Shown here: positions 25,916 through 38,876 of the stretch, piece after piece | Layout: each line of letters begins with the position of its first letter | Numbering within the stretch: position 1 is the first letter of the stretch | Origin: Aromatoleum anaerobium | Lineage (GTDB): Bacteria; Pseudomonadota; Gammaproteobacteria; Burkholderiales; Rhodocyclaceae | Length of the DNA stretch: 64,000 bases | Direction: 5' to 3' | Assembly: GCF_012910705.2 (NCBI RefSeq) | Contig: NZ_WTVG02000039.1 | Coordinates: 620,001-684,000, forward strand | Notes under the pieces: generated by a model | The model's database searches: none | What the model saw: only the letters and a program-made list of their open reading frames with translations | Told to the model about the DNA's origin: nothing | Program-made: the position numbers and the translations under genes

Positions 25916-27042
25916 TTACTCGGCCAACGCCGGTTCCTCTTCTTCGCCATGCAAAGATTCTGAGCACTCGCGTGCTGTCGGTAGAGCCTGAATCTGTAAC
26001 ACCGCCGGCACCCAGCCGGTTCCCGCCACCGTCTGTTCCGCCCCCGTTTGTTCCGCCCTGTTTGTTCCGCCCCGTTTGTTCCGCCCCCTGTTTGTTCCGC
26101 CCCGTTTGTTCCGCCCCCGTCACCACGGCATCCCTTCTTGAGCGCGGCCAGCGGGCTGGCGGCATTGGCATCGACGGCCTCGGTGACGACCTCGAGGACA
26201 TGTGCCTTGGAGACGTGGTTGAAGTAGGAAGCCCCCGTGGCCGTCCACCATTGGCTCATGTCCAACCCCAAGGCCCGCGCCAGCGCATCGTTGCTTTGCC
26301 GCTCGGGCTCGGTGCCGTAGATGCCGGTGACGGTGACCGCAACGACGAAGGTCAGCAGGCGCAGCACCGTCGCCTGCTCCTGGGCGAGCAGCCACGGGAA
26401 GATGTCCTCCAGGTTCTCCGGCAGCCGCTCGGCCCAGGCAGTGCGCTCGGCCTGAAGCTTCGCCCAGACGGCACTGGCCACCATGTCCTCGGCGGCGGAG
26501 CGCAACTCGGATTGGCTGTCGGTCGCGCTGATGGCGAAGACGTTCTCCGAGCGGCAATAGTAGAGATCATTGCCCCGGAAAATCTTCTGCGCCAGATGCG
26601 CGGTGATCGCGGCCAGCGCCACGTCGGGACGATCGATCAGTTCGGCCTGGACGGCAGCGACCCGGTGGGCGGTGAGACAGCGCACCAGCTTCTCGGAATG
26701 CACCGGGCGGGTCTTGGGCGACGGCAGCGACACCAGAGGTTCGTCGGTACCGTTTTCAGCGGCCTGGCGGGCGGCCTGGACCATGTCGCTGCGATCCTCG
26801 GGGCAGATCAGGCCGTACTTCACCGCGACGGCGCCGTTGTGGCCGACATGAACGACGCAGCCGGCCTGGGCCATCAGGTCGGCCGGCCACACGCTGAGCG
26901 TTTCGTCGAACGCCTTGCGTTGTTCCTCCAGGCCTTCGGCTTCGCCTTCGAGCTGATAGAAGGTCTCCTCGTCGCCGTCTTCGTCGGCCAGCGTTTCCAT
27001 CTGCGCGTGCAGCGCCGCGATGCGACCATCCAGGCCCTCTAG
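25916..27042 (-). pseudogene. ParB-like plasmid/ICE partition protein, 5' truncated by IS-A and frameshifted near its end
   Basis: The main frame (27,042 to about 26,130) encodes about 300 residues of the C-terminal half of a large ParB/Spo0J-type partition protein: GLDGRIAALHAQMETLADED, an acidic coiled-coil-like region, then HVGHNGAVAVKYGLI, HSEKLVRCLTAHRVAA and SPLAALKKG. A different frame then gives the usual tail GTGWVPAVLQIQALP and ends in TAA at 25916. Between them lies the slipped repeat at 26,032-26,118. The DNA-binding N-terminal half is missing beyond IS-A copy 3. Together with the ParM-like gene it indicates a plasmid-like or ICE ancestor. Confidence 0.65.
26032..26118. repeat. 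Five to six tandem copies of a 14-16-bp unit (GTTTGTTCCGCCCC)
   Basis: The units are GTTTGTTCCGCCCC followed by 0-2 extra bases (C, T or CT); the first, at 26,032, reads TCTGTTCCGCCCCC. On the coding strand a 15-bp unit would read GGGGCGGAACAAACG, encoding Gly-Ala-Glu-Gln-Thr, and lies inside the ParB-like gene. The varying unit length breaks the frame. Replication slippage is likely; an iteron or binding-site role is less likely because the unit matches the protein frame. Confidence 0.7.
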
Positions 27043-27044
27043 TA

Positions 27045-28474
27045 CCTCTGCACACAGAATTTGACGGGTTGATGGTCGGGCGAGCGCAGGAGGGGCAGGG
27101 CTTCGGCGGGGCGAGGAGTCGGATGCCGCGTGCGACTCAGGCTGTCGGCTGGAGGTTCCAGGCGCTCGAGCGTGAGCACCATCTGATGCACCGAGGTGGC
27201 GTGAAGCGCAGCGTTGCAAGTCGGCCGGCCGCGCCGCCGAGCACCTGAGTACGCATGATGAAGGCGAGGTACTGCCCTTGCACCGGTGTGAAGCGCGGTG
27301 ACGAAGGGGTGAGTTCCGCGTCGGAGTTCTGGCCAGCCGAGCTGTCTCTCCAGATTTTGAGGCCGCGATGAATGCGCTACCGGGTCGAATTGAGCCAAGC
27401 CGAACGCGACGAATTGAGGATGCTGCTGCGGCGGCAGCAGCGCGCAAGGTGAAACGCGCGCAGATCCTGCTGGCGGCCGATGCCGGAGCCGGCGACGAGG
27501 AGATTGCCACGAACGTCGGAGGCTCGACGCCCATTAAACGCCGCTTCGTGCTGGGCAGCATCGAAGCGGCGCTCCGCTGACGAGCCGCGCCCCGGGCGGA
27601 GCGCAGCTCACCGGCAAGGAAGGGGCGCTGCTGGTCGCCACGGCATGCACCAAGCCGCCAACGGGGCGTCGCGCTGAGGACGCTCAACGCTGGCGGGGAG
27701 AGTCGTCGTCACCGGCACGCGAGCCTGCCGACGCGAGACGGCGCTGCTGCCGGCGGAGAACGAGCCTCAACCTTGGCGCCAGAAGATGTGGTGCATCCCG
27801 CAGGTCGACAGTCACTACGTTGCCCGGATGGAGGACGTGCTCGACCTCTACGCTGAAGTCCCCGATCCCGAGCGCCCGGTGGTCTGCTTCGATGAAGTCC
27901 CACCCAGCTTCATCGGCGAGGCGCGCCAGCCCATCCCGGCGATGCCCGGACAGCTCGAGCGCTACGACTACGAGTATCGCCGCAACGGGACCGCCAACCT
28001 GTTCGTCTTCCTCGACGCGCACCGGTCCTGGCGCCGGGTCAAGGTAACCGAGCAGCGCACCGCGCGCGACTTCGCCGAATGCATGCGCGAACTGGTCGAC
28101 TGCCACTATCCGCAGGCCGAGCGTATCCGTGTCGTCCTCGACAACCTGTCGACCCATACGCCCGGCGCGCTCTATGAAGCCTTCCCGGCGCCCGAAGCTC
28201 ATCGGTTGCTGCATCGTCTGGAATTCCATTACACCCCCAAGCACGCCAGCTGGCTCAACATGGTCGAGATCGAAATCGGGGTGCTGCGCAGCCAGTGCCT
28301 CGACCGGCGCATCGGCGACCGCGACCGACTCGTCAGCGAAATTGCAGCTTGGGAGCAGCAGCGCAACGCCATCGGCGCTCGCATCCACTGGATGTTCACC
28401 ACCGACCGCGCCCGGAGCAAACTGGCCCGCGCTTACCCGCACCCAGCCAAACAGTCATAACCTCTGTGCAGAGG
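27045..28474 (+). mobile_element. IS-A copy 3, degenerate in its left half, 1,430 bp
   Basis: Ends and TA duplications (27043-27044, 28475-28476) match the other copies, and the target is CTAG-TA-CTAG. From 27,045 to about 27,912 there are many 1-7-bp deletions and some insertions and substitutions relative to copies 1 and 2, net 47 bp shorter. From about 27,912 to the end I see no difference. It separates the ParB-like remnant from the subtilase fragment. Confidence 0.85.
27369..28460 (+). pseudogene. IS-A transposase, frameshifted 5' half (copy 3)
   Basis: The start region near 27,369 (ATGAATGCGC instead of ATGAATGTACGC) and the following 400 bp have several frameshifts, so no full protein is made. 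The last 224 codons (27,786-28,460) are open and hold the catalytic DDE positions. One short segment reads CFDEVPPSFIGE where the intact copies have CFDESPTQLIGE, caused by a lost A and a gained T. The divergent winged-helix gene in 27,045-27,335 is also frameshifted. Confidence 0.8.
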
Positions 28475-28476
28475 TA

Positions 28477-29787
28477 CTAGAAGAAGCGGGCGCAATTCTG
28501 CTGGAATACGTGCCGGAAAGCTCATATATCTGCCGCTACGATCCACCGGACCTCGCGCCCGTGCGGCAACTCCCCTTCGTAGTTTGGGCTGGTCCGTATT
28601 TGCGAGGATTCAAAATCGCGGCTCCGCTCTCGCAAGCCACCATCAAGGGCCGGATGAGTCTCGCCGAGGCGGCAGCAGGTCCCGCCCAAACCCATAGCAC
28701 GATGCCACAGACGATTGACGTAGTGTTTCATCGGGACGTCGATCCCACTAATGCAACCGTGAAGGTGGCGCTGGCCGCGGGTCTGGATCCGGCCGATGTG
28801 CCGCCAATGGGGCACAAGGCCCGTATCGTTGTCGCGGAGTCCCGGCTGCCGGAACTTGCGGCACTCGACGAGGTCCGCACGATTGAACCCGTGGTACCAG
28901 TCAAACTCCACAACGACGTCGCGCGCAAGATTCTCCGCATCGATTCCACCAATCCCGGCCCGCTGCAGTTTGAGGGCGACGGGCAGATTGTTGCAGTCGC
29001 TGACACCGGTTTCGACAAAGGTCTAACGACCACCGTACACCCGGCATTCACTGGGCGGGTCTTGAAGCTCTACCCGCTCGGTCGGGCGAAGGCCAACGAC
29101 CCGCATGGCCACGGCACGCATGTCGCTGGTTCGGTGCTCGCCGACGGTAACTCAACGAAGCTCGGCCAGCGCGTGCGTGGCACGGCGCCGCGAGCGAAGC
29201 TTGTGCTTCAGGCATTGTTGGACCCTGCTGGCGGGCTCGGCGGAATCCCGGTCAACCTTCAGGCGTTATTCTCGCCCCCCTACTCGGTCGACGGGGCGCG
29301 CGTCCACACAAACTCGTGGGGGAGCACTGTGGGAGACGGGCGCTACGACTCGCAGGCGTACGAGTTGGATGATTTTGTCTGGCAGAATCGAGACTGCATC
29401 ATCTGCTTCGCTGCCGGAAACGAGGGCACTGACGCCGACGCCGATGGCGTGGTTGATCCTACTTCGATCACGCCGCCCGGAACCGCTAAAAACTGCATCA
29501 CCGTCGGAGCGAGCGAGAACGATCGGCCGACGTTCGCGCTGAAGTACGGAAGTGGCTGGCCGATTGACTTCCCGACCAACCCGGTAGCCTCCGACCTCAC
29601 AGCAAACAATCCCGAAGGCATGGTCGCCTTCAGCAGCCGCGGGCCCACGCGCGACCTCCGTTTCAAACCCGACGTCGTCGCGCCCGGCACGTACGTCCTT
29701 TCGGCACGTTCACGTGACACGACGTCAACCGGTTTTGGTGTATCGGCGGATCCGGAGTACATGTATGACAGCGGCACTAGTGTTTAG
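28477..29787 (+). pseudogene. Subtilisin-like (S8) serine peptidase fragment, both ends cut by IS elements
   Basis: About 434 native codons remain between IS-A copy 3 and IS-B copy 2. The catalytic Asp is in VAVADTGFD, the His in DPHGHGTHVAGS, and the oxyanion Asn in FAAGNEGTDAD; FSSRGPTRD follows. The frame ends at DSGTSV, where IS-B has inserted exactly at the Ser codon region of the expected GTSMATP motif; MATP and all downstream sequence are missing. The N-terminal signal and propeptide are missing on the other side. The protein cannot be active. The downstream half is not found beyond IS-B. Confidence 0.85.
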
Positions 29788-30916
29788 TTGCGTTAATACA
29801 AGATAGTATTATGATACCCACTTCGCTTGACACAAGGGGGTCTCATGGCGCGAGTGGCGGTTGAGTTGTCGTGTCCGGCAGAAGTGATGTCGGAGCTTGA
29901 GCGTCTGTCTCGAAGTCGGAGCGGCGAGGTTCGCCTGGTCGAGCGTGCGCGCATCGTTCTGGCGTGCCTGCATGGCAAGCGCAATGACGAGGTTGCCAGC
30001 GAGCTCGGTGTTCGACCGAATACGGTCGGGCTGTGGCGCCGACGCTTTGCCGAGCAAGGTATCGCAGGGCTTCGCGACGCGCCCCGGCCCGGCAAGCCCG
30101 CCAAGTACGGTGTCGAGTTGCGCGACCGAATCTTGGCACAGCTCGAATTGCCGCCACCGGCCGGCATGGCGAGCTGGGATGGGGGCTCGCTGGCCAAGGC
30201 GCTGAGCGTGTCCGATCACGCGGTGTGGCGCATCCTGCGCAAGGAAGGCATCCAGTTGCAGCGCCACCGTTCGTGGTGCGTCAGCACGGACCCGGAGTTT
30301 GCCGCCAAAGCGGCCGACATAATCGGGCTGTACTTGAACCCGCCCGAGAACGCCCTGGTGATCAGCGTCGACGAGAAGCCCTCGATTCAAGCCCTCGAGC
30401 GGGCGCGCGGCTACGTGCAGACCAGCAGTGGCAAGGTCGTCCAGGGAATGAAGAGCACCTACAAGCGGCACGGCACCGTCAATTTGTTCGCCGCATTGGA
30501 GGTCGCCACCGGCGTCATCCGAGGCAAGACGACGCAGACTAAAAAGCGCGCCGACTTCCAGGCCTTCATGGACGAGGTCGTTGCCGACCAGCCCGTCGAC
30601 CGGCAGATCCACGTCATCCTGGACAACTTGAACACCCACAAGAAGAACGAGGACTGGCTCGCCGCACATCCGAACGTCACCTTTCACTTCACGCCTACCA
30701 GTGCGAGCTGGCTCAACCAAGTCGAAATCTGGTTCGGCATCTTCCAGCGAAAGACGCTGAACAACGCGAGCTTCCGAAGCGTCGAGCAACTCATTGAGGC
30801 CATCCATGCCTTCACTGCCGCCTACAACGAAAACGCAGCGCCATTCGTCTGGCGCAAACGAGAGGTTCGCGGGTCACAGCTTCGTAATACTATTGTTAAC
30901 TTACGCAATTAAACAC
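29780..30916 (+). mobile_element. IS-B copy 2, 1,137 bp, complete
   Basis: Same ends and length as copy 1, with TA at 29778-29779 and 30917-30918, and C/G outside, so CTAG again. Left flank is a subtilase gene and right flank is an integrase gene on the other strand; these do not join into one gene, so a deletion or recombination between IS-B copies has probably happened here after insertion. Confidence 0.87.
29845..30912 (+). CDS. IS630-family transposase of IS-B (copy 2)
   Basis: The 355-residue translation equals copy 1 over its length, including HTH and DDE positions (ISVDEKPS, VILDNLNTHK, NQVEIWFG). Start chosen at the ATG after AAGGGGG, as in copy 1. The gene appears intact and could supply transposase for both copies. 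Confidence 0.93.
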   Translation: MARVAVELSCPAEVMSELERLSRSRSGEVRLVERARIVLACLHGKRNDEVASELGVRPNTVGLWRRRFAEQGIAGLRDAPRPGKPAKYGVELRDRILAQLELPPPAGMASWDGGSLAKALSVSDHAVWRILRKEGIQLQRHRSWCVSTDPEFAAKAADIIGLYLNPPENALVISVDEKPSIQALERARGYVQTSSGKVVQGMKSTYKRHGTVNLFAALEVATGVIRGKTTQTKKRADFQAFMDEVVADQPVDRQIHVILDNLNTHKKNEDWLAAHPNVTFHFTPTSASWLNQVEIWFGIFQRKTLNNASFRSVEQLIEAIHAFTAAYNENAAPFVWRKREVRGSQLRNTIVNLRN

Positions 30917-30918
30917 TA

Positions 30919-31633
30919 GGCGCAACGTGGACATCGTCGCTGTGTGCTCAAGCGCGTTGAAAAAGGTATGAATCTCGGCTGGCGTCAGCGCTCTGTCGCG
31001 AGCTTTGAATGTGGCAATGGCACTGGGTCGAATCGACGCGGCGGGATTATCGATCTTCAATCCGCGAGCCTGAATGAAGCGAAATACCTGCAACACGATC
31101 TCGCGAGCGTGGACGGCCGGCGCTGCCGCGCCACGCTCTTTGATCTTCTCGCATCTGGCCATCAGACGAACCGGGGTAATTTCTTCCAGTTTCAGACGGC
31201 CAAACTCATCTGCCAGGTTGCGATCATAGACCGACTTACGCATGGCCTTTGTGGACTCGGCCAGATCAGCCTCCGCGAAGTACTTTTCTGCCCAACTACC
31301 AAACGTGAGCGCGTCAGCAGCTTCGGTCCGCTTCTCAACCTTGGAACGTGAGGGGCTCTCGCCCTGCTCGACGGATCGGTGCGCCCGTGTCATCAATAGG
31401 CGCGCCTCTGCCAGAGACACGGACATGCCATAGTCCAACTCGTCCAGTTCGCGCGGCTTCTTGGCGCCGACCGTCGGGTCGTACTTGCCTATCACCAGGG
31501 TCTCGCGGCGTCCATTCACCCGGTAGTCAAACCGAAAACTGACAACCCCAGTCCGCGTAACAGCGGCATAGAGCCCCTGCTGGTCAACAACCTTGTAAAT
31601 CTTCCCAGTGGGCTTCAACGCCCTTAATTGCAT
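30919..31633 (-). pseudogene. P4-type tyrosine integrase, N-terminal part only
   Basis: From the ATG at 31633 the frame encodes about 238 native residues: a DUF4102-like N-terminal domain (MQLRALKPTGKIYKVVDQQG, then FRFDYRVNGRRETLVIGKYD), a core-binding domain (TFGSWAEKYFAEADLAEST), and only the first residues of the catalytic domain (ALTPAEIHTFFNAL). IS-B copy 2 cuts it at ATMSTLR, so the Arg, His-x-x-Arg and Tyr residues are lost. P4-type integrases usually mark one edge of a genomic island next to a tRNA; no tRNA is visible here. Confidence 0.82.
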
Positions 31634-31787
31634 GTCAGTTGCTCCACCGCGCTGCACGCGTCCCACGACGCATGAAACGGGCGTTAAATAGTGGGGCGGC
31701 GTCCGGCACAGAGGTCGGTTCATCCTTGGTGTCTTGAACCCGTATGTCAGTTGGACCCGCGGCCACACGAGCACCCCGTACTGTCGC

Positions 31788-31806
31788 CCGGGGCTTCGCG
31801 CCCCGG
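31788..31806 (+). ncRNA. Strong hairpin in IS110 5' non-coding region, candidate bridge-RNA part
   Basis: CCGGGGC-TTCGC-GCCCCGG forms a perfect 7-bp stem 66 bp before the transposase start. IS110-group elements are known to express a structured bridge RNA from their non-coding end, which pairs with target and donor. The short 3' non-coding part here points to the 5' side as its location. Only the stem is seen; loops that pair with the ends were not identified. Confidence 0.35.
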
Positions 31807-31871
31807 AGCACGCATCCTAGAGTTCGATGACGTGGGCCGCACGCCGATGTCGCCGCGACATGGAGGCGATC

Positions 31872-33095
31872 ATGGAAGTCATCTATCCGCGCTGCGCGGG
31901 ACTCGACGTGCACAAACAAACAGTGGTGGCCTGCGCCCGTATCGCTGGCGACGGCCCGCCGTTGCAGCAAGTGCGCACGTTCGTCACGACCACCTCGGGG
32001 CTGCTGGCCCTGGCCGACTGGCTCGAGAGCTTTGGCGTCGAGCAGGTCGCGATGGAGGCCACCGGGGTGTACTGGAAGCCGGTGTGGCACGTGCTCGAAG
32101 GCCACTTCGAGCTGGTACTGGCCAACGCGGCACACGTCAAGAACGTGCCCGGGCGCAAGACCGACGTCAATGACGCGACGTGGCTGGCCGACCTGCTGGC
32201 CCATGGCCTGATCCGCGCGAGCTTCGTGCCGCCCGTGGCGGTGCAGGAACTGCGTTCGCTCACCCGCACCCGCAAACAGTTCGTGCGCGAGCGCAGTGCG
32301 CACATCCAGCGCATCGAGAAAGTGCTCGAAGACGCCAATCTCAAACTCGGCGTCGTGCTCAGCGACATCCTGGGCCAGAGCGGGCGCGCGGTGCTGCAGG
32401 CCAGCATCGCGGGGCAGGACGATCCCCACCACCTGCTCGCGTGCGTGAGCACGCGCGTGAAGGCGACTCGCACCGAGCTGCTCGAAGCCCTGCGCGGCCA
32501 CGTCAGCCCGCACCACCGCTTCATGCTCAAGCTGCACCTCACGCACATCGATGCGCTCGATCACGCCATTGCCGCCATCGAGAAGGAGGTCGGCCAGGGG
32601 CTCGAACCCTTTCGACAGGCGGCCGCGCTGCTGAGCACGATGCCGGGTTTGAGCGCGGTCAGCGCCCACGTGGTGGTGGCCGAAATCGGCATCGACATGT
32701 CGCGCTTCGCCACGCCCGGCCATTTGCTGTCCTGGGCCTGCCTGTGCCCGCGTAACGACGAGAGCGCCGGCAAACGCCGCAGCACCCGGTTGCGTCGCGG
32801 TGCCAACTGGCTCAAGACCACGCTGGTACAAGCGGCCTGGGCCGCCATCAAGGTCAAGGGCAGCTACCTGCAGGCGCAGTTCCATCGCCTGCGCGCTCGC
32901 CGCGGTGCCAAGAAGGCCATCATCGGCGTGGCCGCCTCGATGCTCACCGCCGCCTGGCACATGCTGCGAGACGGCACCGAATGGCAGGACCTGGGCGCCG
33001 CACACTTCGATCGTGCCGATGCTCACAAGACCGCCAACCGACTGATCCGAAGGCTTCAACAGATCGGTTATGCCGCGAGCGTCGTGCCCGTTTAA
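31872..33095 (+). CDS. IS110-family transposase
   Basis: The 407-residue product from the ATG at 31872 (GGAGG seven bases upstream) has the DEDD RuvC-like domain: CAGLDVHKQTVVAC at residues 7-20, VAMEATGVYWKP near 60 and GRKTDVNDATWLADL near 95. The C-terminal part has the Tnp20 domain with STMPGLSAVSAHVVVAEIG and the catalytic Ser. A longer frame begins at 31,827 but lacks a ribosome-binding site. The gene appears intact. Confidence 0.93.
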   Translation: MEVIYPRCAGLDVHKQTVVACARIAGDGPPLQQVRTFVTTTSGLLALADWLESFGVEQVAMEATGVYWKPVWHVLEGHFELVLANAAHVKNVPGRKTDVNDATWLADLLAHGLIRASFVPPVAVQELRSLTRTRKQFVRERSAHIQRIEKVLEDANLKLGVVLSDILGQSGRAVLQASIAGQDDPHHLLACVSTRVKATRTELLEALRGHVSPHHRFMLKLHLTHIDALDHAIAAIEKEVGQGLEPFRQAAALLSTMPGLSAVSAHVVVAEIGIDMSRFATPGHLLSWACLCPRNDESAGKRRSTRLRRGANWLKTTLVQAAWAAIKVKGSYLQAQFHRLRARRGAKKAIIGVAASMLTAAWHMLRDGTEWQDLGAAHFDRADAHKTANRLIRRLQQIGYAASVVPV

Positions 33096-33139
33096 AAGAC
33101 TGGGTTTCATCCTAGTGAGCATCTGATCCTCCGTAAACT

Positions 33140-34660
33140 GAGAGGCTGTGAAAAATCCCCGGCCAGTTATATGCCGTTGTTATAATTAGGTCTTGCTACG
33201 AGGTCTGGATTTGCGCCGATGACGAAGATGCGAGCACGGGTGCTGCTGCCCAACCGGGGGCAGATGGAGTTTCGGGCAAGTGACCTGGAGTCACTGCTGC
33301 CGGAGGGGCATCGGGCGCGCCTGGTGTGGGCGTACGTCGAGCGGCAGGACCTGTCACGGTTCTACGCCGGGATTCGTGCGGTCGATGGCGGGGTGGGCCG
33401 CTCGGCAATCGCGCCGGAGATTTTGCTGGCGCTGTGGTTGTACGCCACGCTCGACGGGGTGGGCAGCGCGCGGGCGGTGTCACGGCTGCTCGAATCGCAT
33501 GACGCCTACCGCTGGTTGTGCGGCGGGGTTCAGGTCAATCACCACACCCTTTCGGACTTTCGCAAGGATCAGGGCGAAGGGCTGGACGAGTTGTTGAGTG
33601 TGAGCATCGCCAGCCTGATGGCGGCCGGGGTGGTCAAGCTCAAACAGGTGGCGCAGGACGGGATGCGGGTGCGCGCCAGCGCCGGGGCGGGCTCGTTTCG
33701 CCGCAAGGAGAAGCTCGAAGGCTACCTGGAGGCGGCGCGCGCGGCCGTGGCGCGGCTCAAAGCCGAGGTGGAGGCGGACCCGGCGCAGGCCGAACGGGCG
33801 CGGGAAGCGGCCCGGCTACGGGCGGCGAAAGAGCGTGAAGCGCGTCTTGAGAAAGCGCTGGCGCGGCTGCCCGAGATCGAAGCGATCAAGCAGCGGCAAG
33901 GCAAAAACCCCGACCAGGCGCGCGCGTCGATGACCGATGCCGAAGCGACGGTGATGAAGATGGGCGACGGCGGCTTTCGGCCGGCGTACAACCCGCAGCT
34001 GGCGAGCGACGCCGACTCGCTGGTGATCGTGGGGGTCGAGGTGGCCACCGTCGGCAGCGACCAAGGGCAGATGGTGCCGATGATCGAGCAGGTCACCGCG
34101 CGCTGTGGTCAGGCCCCGGAGGCTTGGCTGGTCGATGGCGGCTACGTCGGGCACGAGCAGATCGAGCAGGCGAGCCGGAGCACCGTCGTTTATGGGCCGG
34201 TGCCGCAACCCAAGGACAAGGCGGTCGATCCGCACCAGGCGAAGGCCGGCGACAGCGAAGCGGTGGCGGCCTGGCGGCAGCGGATGGGCACGGACGAGGC
34301 CAAGGTCATTTACAAGCGGCGAGCGGCAACGGCCGAATGCGTCAATGCGCACAGCCGCAACCGCGGCCTGCAGCAGTTCCGGGTGCGGGGTCTGGCGAAG
34401 GTCAAGTGTGTGATGCTGATCTTTGCTTTGGCGCACAACCTGATGCGCATGGTCAGCCTCGCACCGGAATTGCTCGGGGTAGGGACAGGTGCGTCCGCAG
34501 TTCCCGGAATCGGGGTTTAAGGGGCGAAAAATGGGGAAAAACGTCAAATGAACCGTCGATAGCAGCACAAACGATGCAAAAACCCTATCGCGCCCAGCAA
34601 AACGGCGTTAACCCCGCTCGCGCGTCTAATCGGTCCTGCGAACGAAAGATTCACAAACTC
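33140..34660 (+). mobile_element. IS1182-family element, about 1.52 kb
   Basis: Left end GAGAGGCTGTGAAAAATC and the complement of the right end GAGTTTGTGAATCTTTC share a GAG..TGTGAA core as imperfect inverted repeats, which sets the borders near 33,140 and 34,660. No clear target duplication was found. The element holds one transposase gene and lies at the right border of the island. Confidence 0.6.
33219..34520 (+). CDS. IS1182-family transposase
   Basis: The 433-residue protein has the N-terminal DUF772-type region (PEILLALWLYATLDGVGSAR, then HHTLSDFRKDQG), a first acidic position in QDGMRVRASAG near residue 146, a charged helical middle part (about residues 160-230), then VDGGYVGHEQIE near 308 and a C-terminal HSRNRGLQQFRVRG. 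These fit DDE transposases of the IS1182 group within IS5-like families. TTG/ATG context at the start is ordinary. The gene appears intact. Confidence 0.88.
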   Translation: MTKMRARVLLPNRGQMEFRASDLESLLPEGHRARLVWAYVERQDLSRFYAGIRAVDGGVGRSAIAPEILLALWLYATLDGVGSARAVSRLLESHDAYRWLCGGVQVNHHTLSDFRKDQGEGLDELLSVSIASLMAAGVVKLKQVAQDGMRVRASAGAGSFRRKEKLEGYLEAARAAVARLKAEVEADPAQAERAREAARLRAAKEREARLEKALARLPEIEAIKQRQGKNPDQARASMTDAEATVMKMGDGGFRPAYNPQLASDADSLVIVGVEVATVGSDQGQMVPMIEQVTARCGQAPEAWLVDGGYVGHEQIEQASRSTVVYGPVPQPKDKAVDPHQAKAGDSEAVAAWRQRMGTDEAKVIYKRRAATAECVNAHSRNRGLQQFRVRGLAKVKCVMLIFALAHNLMRMVSLAPELLGVGTGASAVPGIGV

Positions 34661-34866
34661 TGATACCGTCAACCGATACCGTCAACGCAGTTGACGGTAT
34701 CAACTTGGGTCGTTCAAGGACCAGATCTCGATACCGTCAGCAATACCGACACTTTAGTCGGGCTTTACTAGGACGGCGTGAGACGCCATGAGACGCTAAC
34801 TGGTTGTTATAGCGGGTAAATTGCAGAAAATCCGGACGGCGTGAGACGACTTGAAAGGATGATATT
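34661..34866. repeat. Island/core boundary with direct and inverted repeats
   Basis: GATACCGTCAAC occurs at 34662-34673 and again at 34675-34686, followed by its exact complement GTTGACGGTATC at 34690-34701, giving a perfect 12-bp stem with a GCA loop; a partial copy (GATACCGTCAGC) follows near 34,730. A second direct repeat, GGACGGCGTGAGACG, occurs near 34,772 and 34,837. No gene is present. The hairpin has no T-run, so it is not an obvious terminator for guaA; an att-like or regulatory role is possible. Confidence 0.6.
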
Positions 34867-36444
<1,578 letters not shown>

Positions 36445-36501
36445 GACGGGACCGGAAATGAGAAGGGCGGCCGCAGCCGCCCCGTGAACGTCTGAGCCGA
36501 A

Positions 36502-38550
<2,049 letters not shown>

Positions 38551-38874
38551 TTACTCCTCGCCTGCCGGCCCGCCACCTTTTTTCATGACCTTGCCTTCCT
38601 CGGCGCGCTTCTTGCGCACTGCCTTCGGGTCGGCGATCAGCGGACGGTAGATTTCGACGCGGTCGCGGTCGCGCAACGGGGTGTCGAGCCGGGTCAGCTT
38701 GGCATAGACGCCCACCTTGTTCGGCCCGTCGAGGTCGATTTCCGGATGCTTGGCAAGAATCCCCGACGCCTCGATCGCATCGCGTACGGTCGCCCCTTCC
38801 GGCACGCGCACTTTCAGTAATTCCTGCACCTGCGGTAACGCATAGGTGACTTCGACAGTGATCAGATCGGCCAT
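38551..38874 (-). CDS. rnfH: RnfH-family ubiquitin-like protein (UPF0125)
   Basis: From the ATG at 38874 the protein has 107 residues with the RnfH beta-grasp pattern: ITVEVTYALPQVQELLKVRV, then GATVRDAIEASGIL, VGVYAKLTRLDTPLRDRDRV and EIYRPLIADPKAVRKKRA. It lies 2 bp after ratA, the conserved ratA-ratB (rnfH) pair of many proteobacteria. The function is not settled. A longer frame starts within ratA and is not used. The C-terminal tail is Gly/Lys-rich. Confidence 0.92.
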   Translation of the reverse strand: MADLITVEVTYALPQVQELLKVRVPEGATVRDAIEASGILAKHPEIDLDGPNKVGVYAKLTRLDTPLRDRDRVEIYRPLIADPKAVRKKRAEEGKVMKKGGGPAGEE

Positions 38875-38876
38875 GC

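Larger units (their letters stand above)
31740..33120 (+). mobile_element. IS110-family element, ends approximate
   Basis: The transposase at 31,872-33,095 is flanked by a structured 5' non-coding segment and a short 3' one. IS110 elements lack clear inverted repeats and target duplications, so the ends cannot be set from one copy; the limits given are estimates between the integrase start and the IS1182 left end. Confidence 0.6.

Noticed and set aside
26032-26118. Possible CRISPR array or iterons
   Set aside because: Units are directly adjacent without spacers and match a 15-bp coding repeat of the ParB-like protein, so slippage explains them better.
25351-27042. 563-residue plus-strand frame
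   Set aside because: Antisense to the ParB-like gene and the Xre antitoxin; composition is that of a shadow frame.
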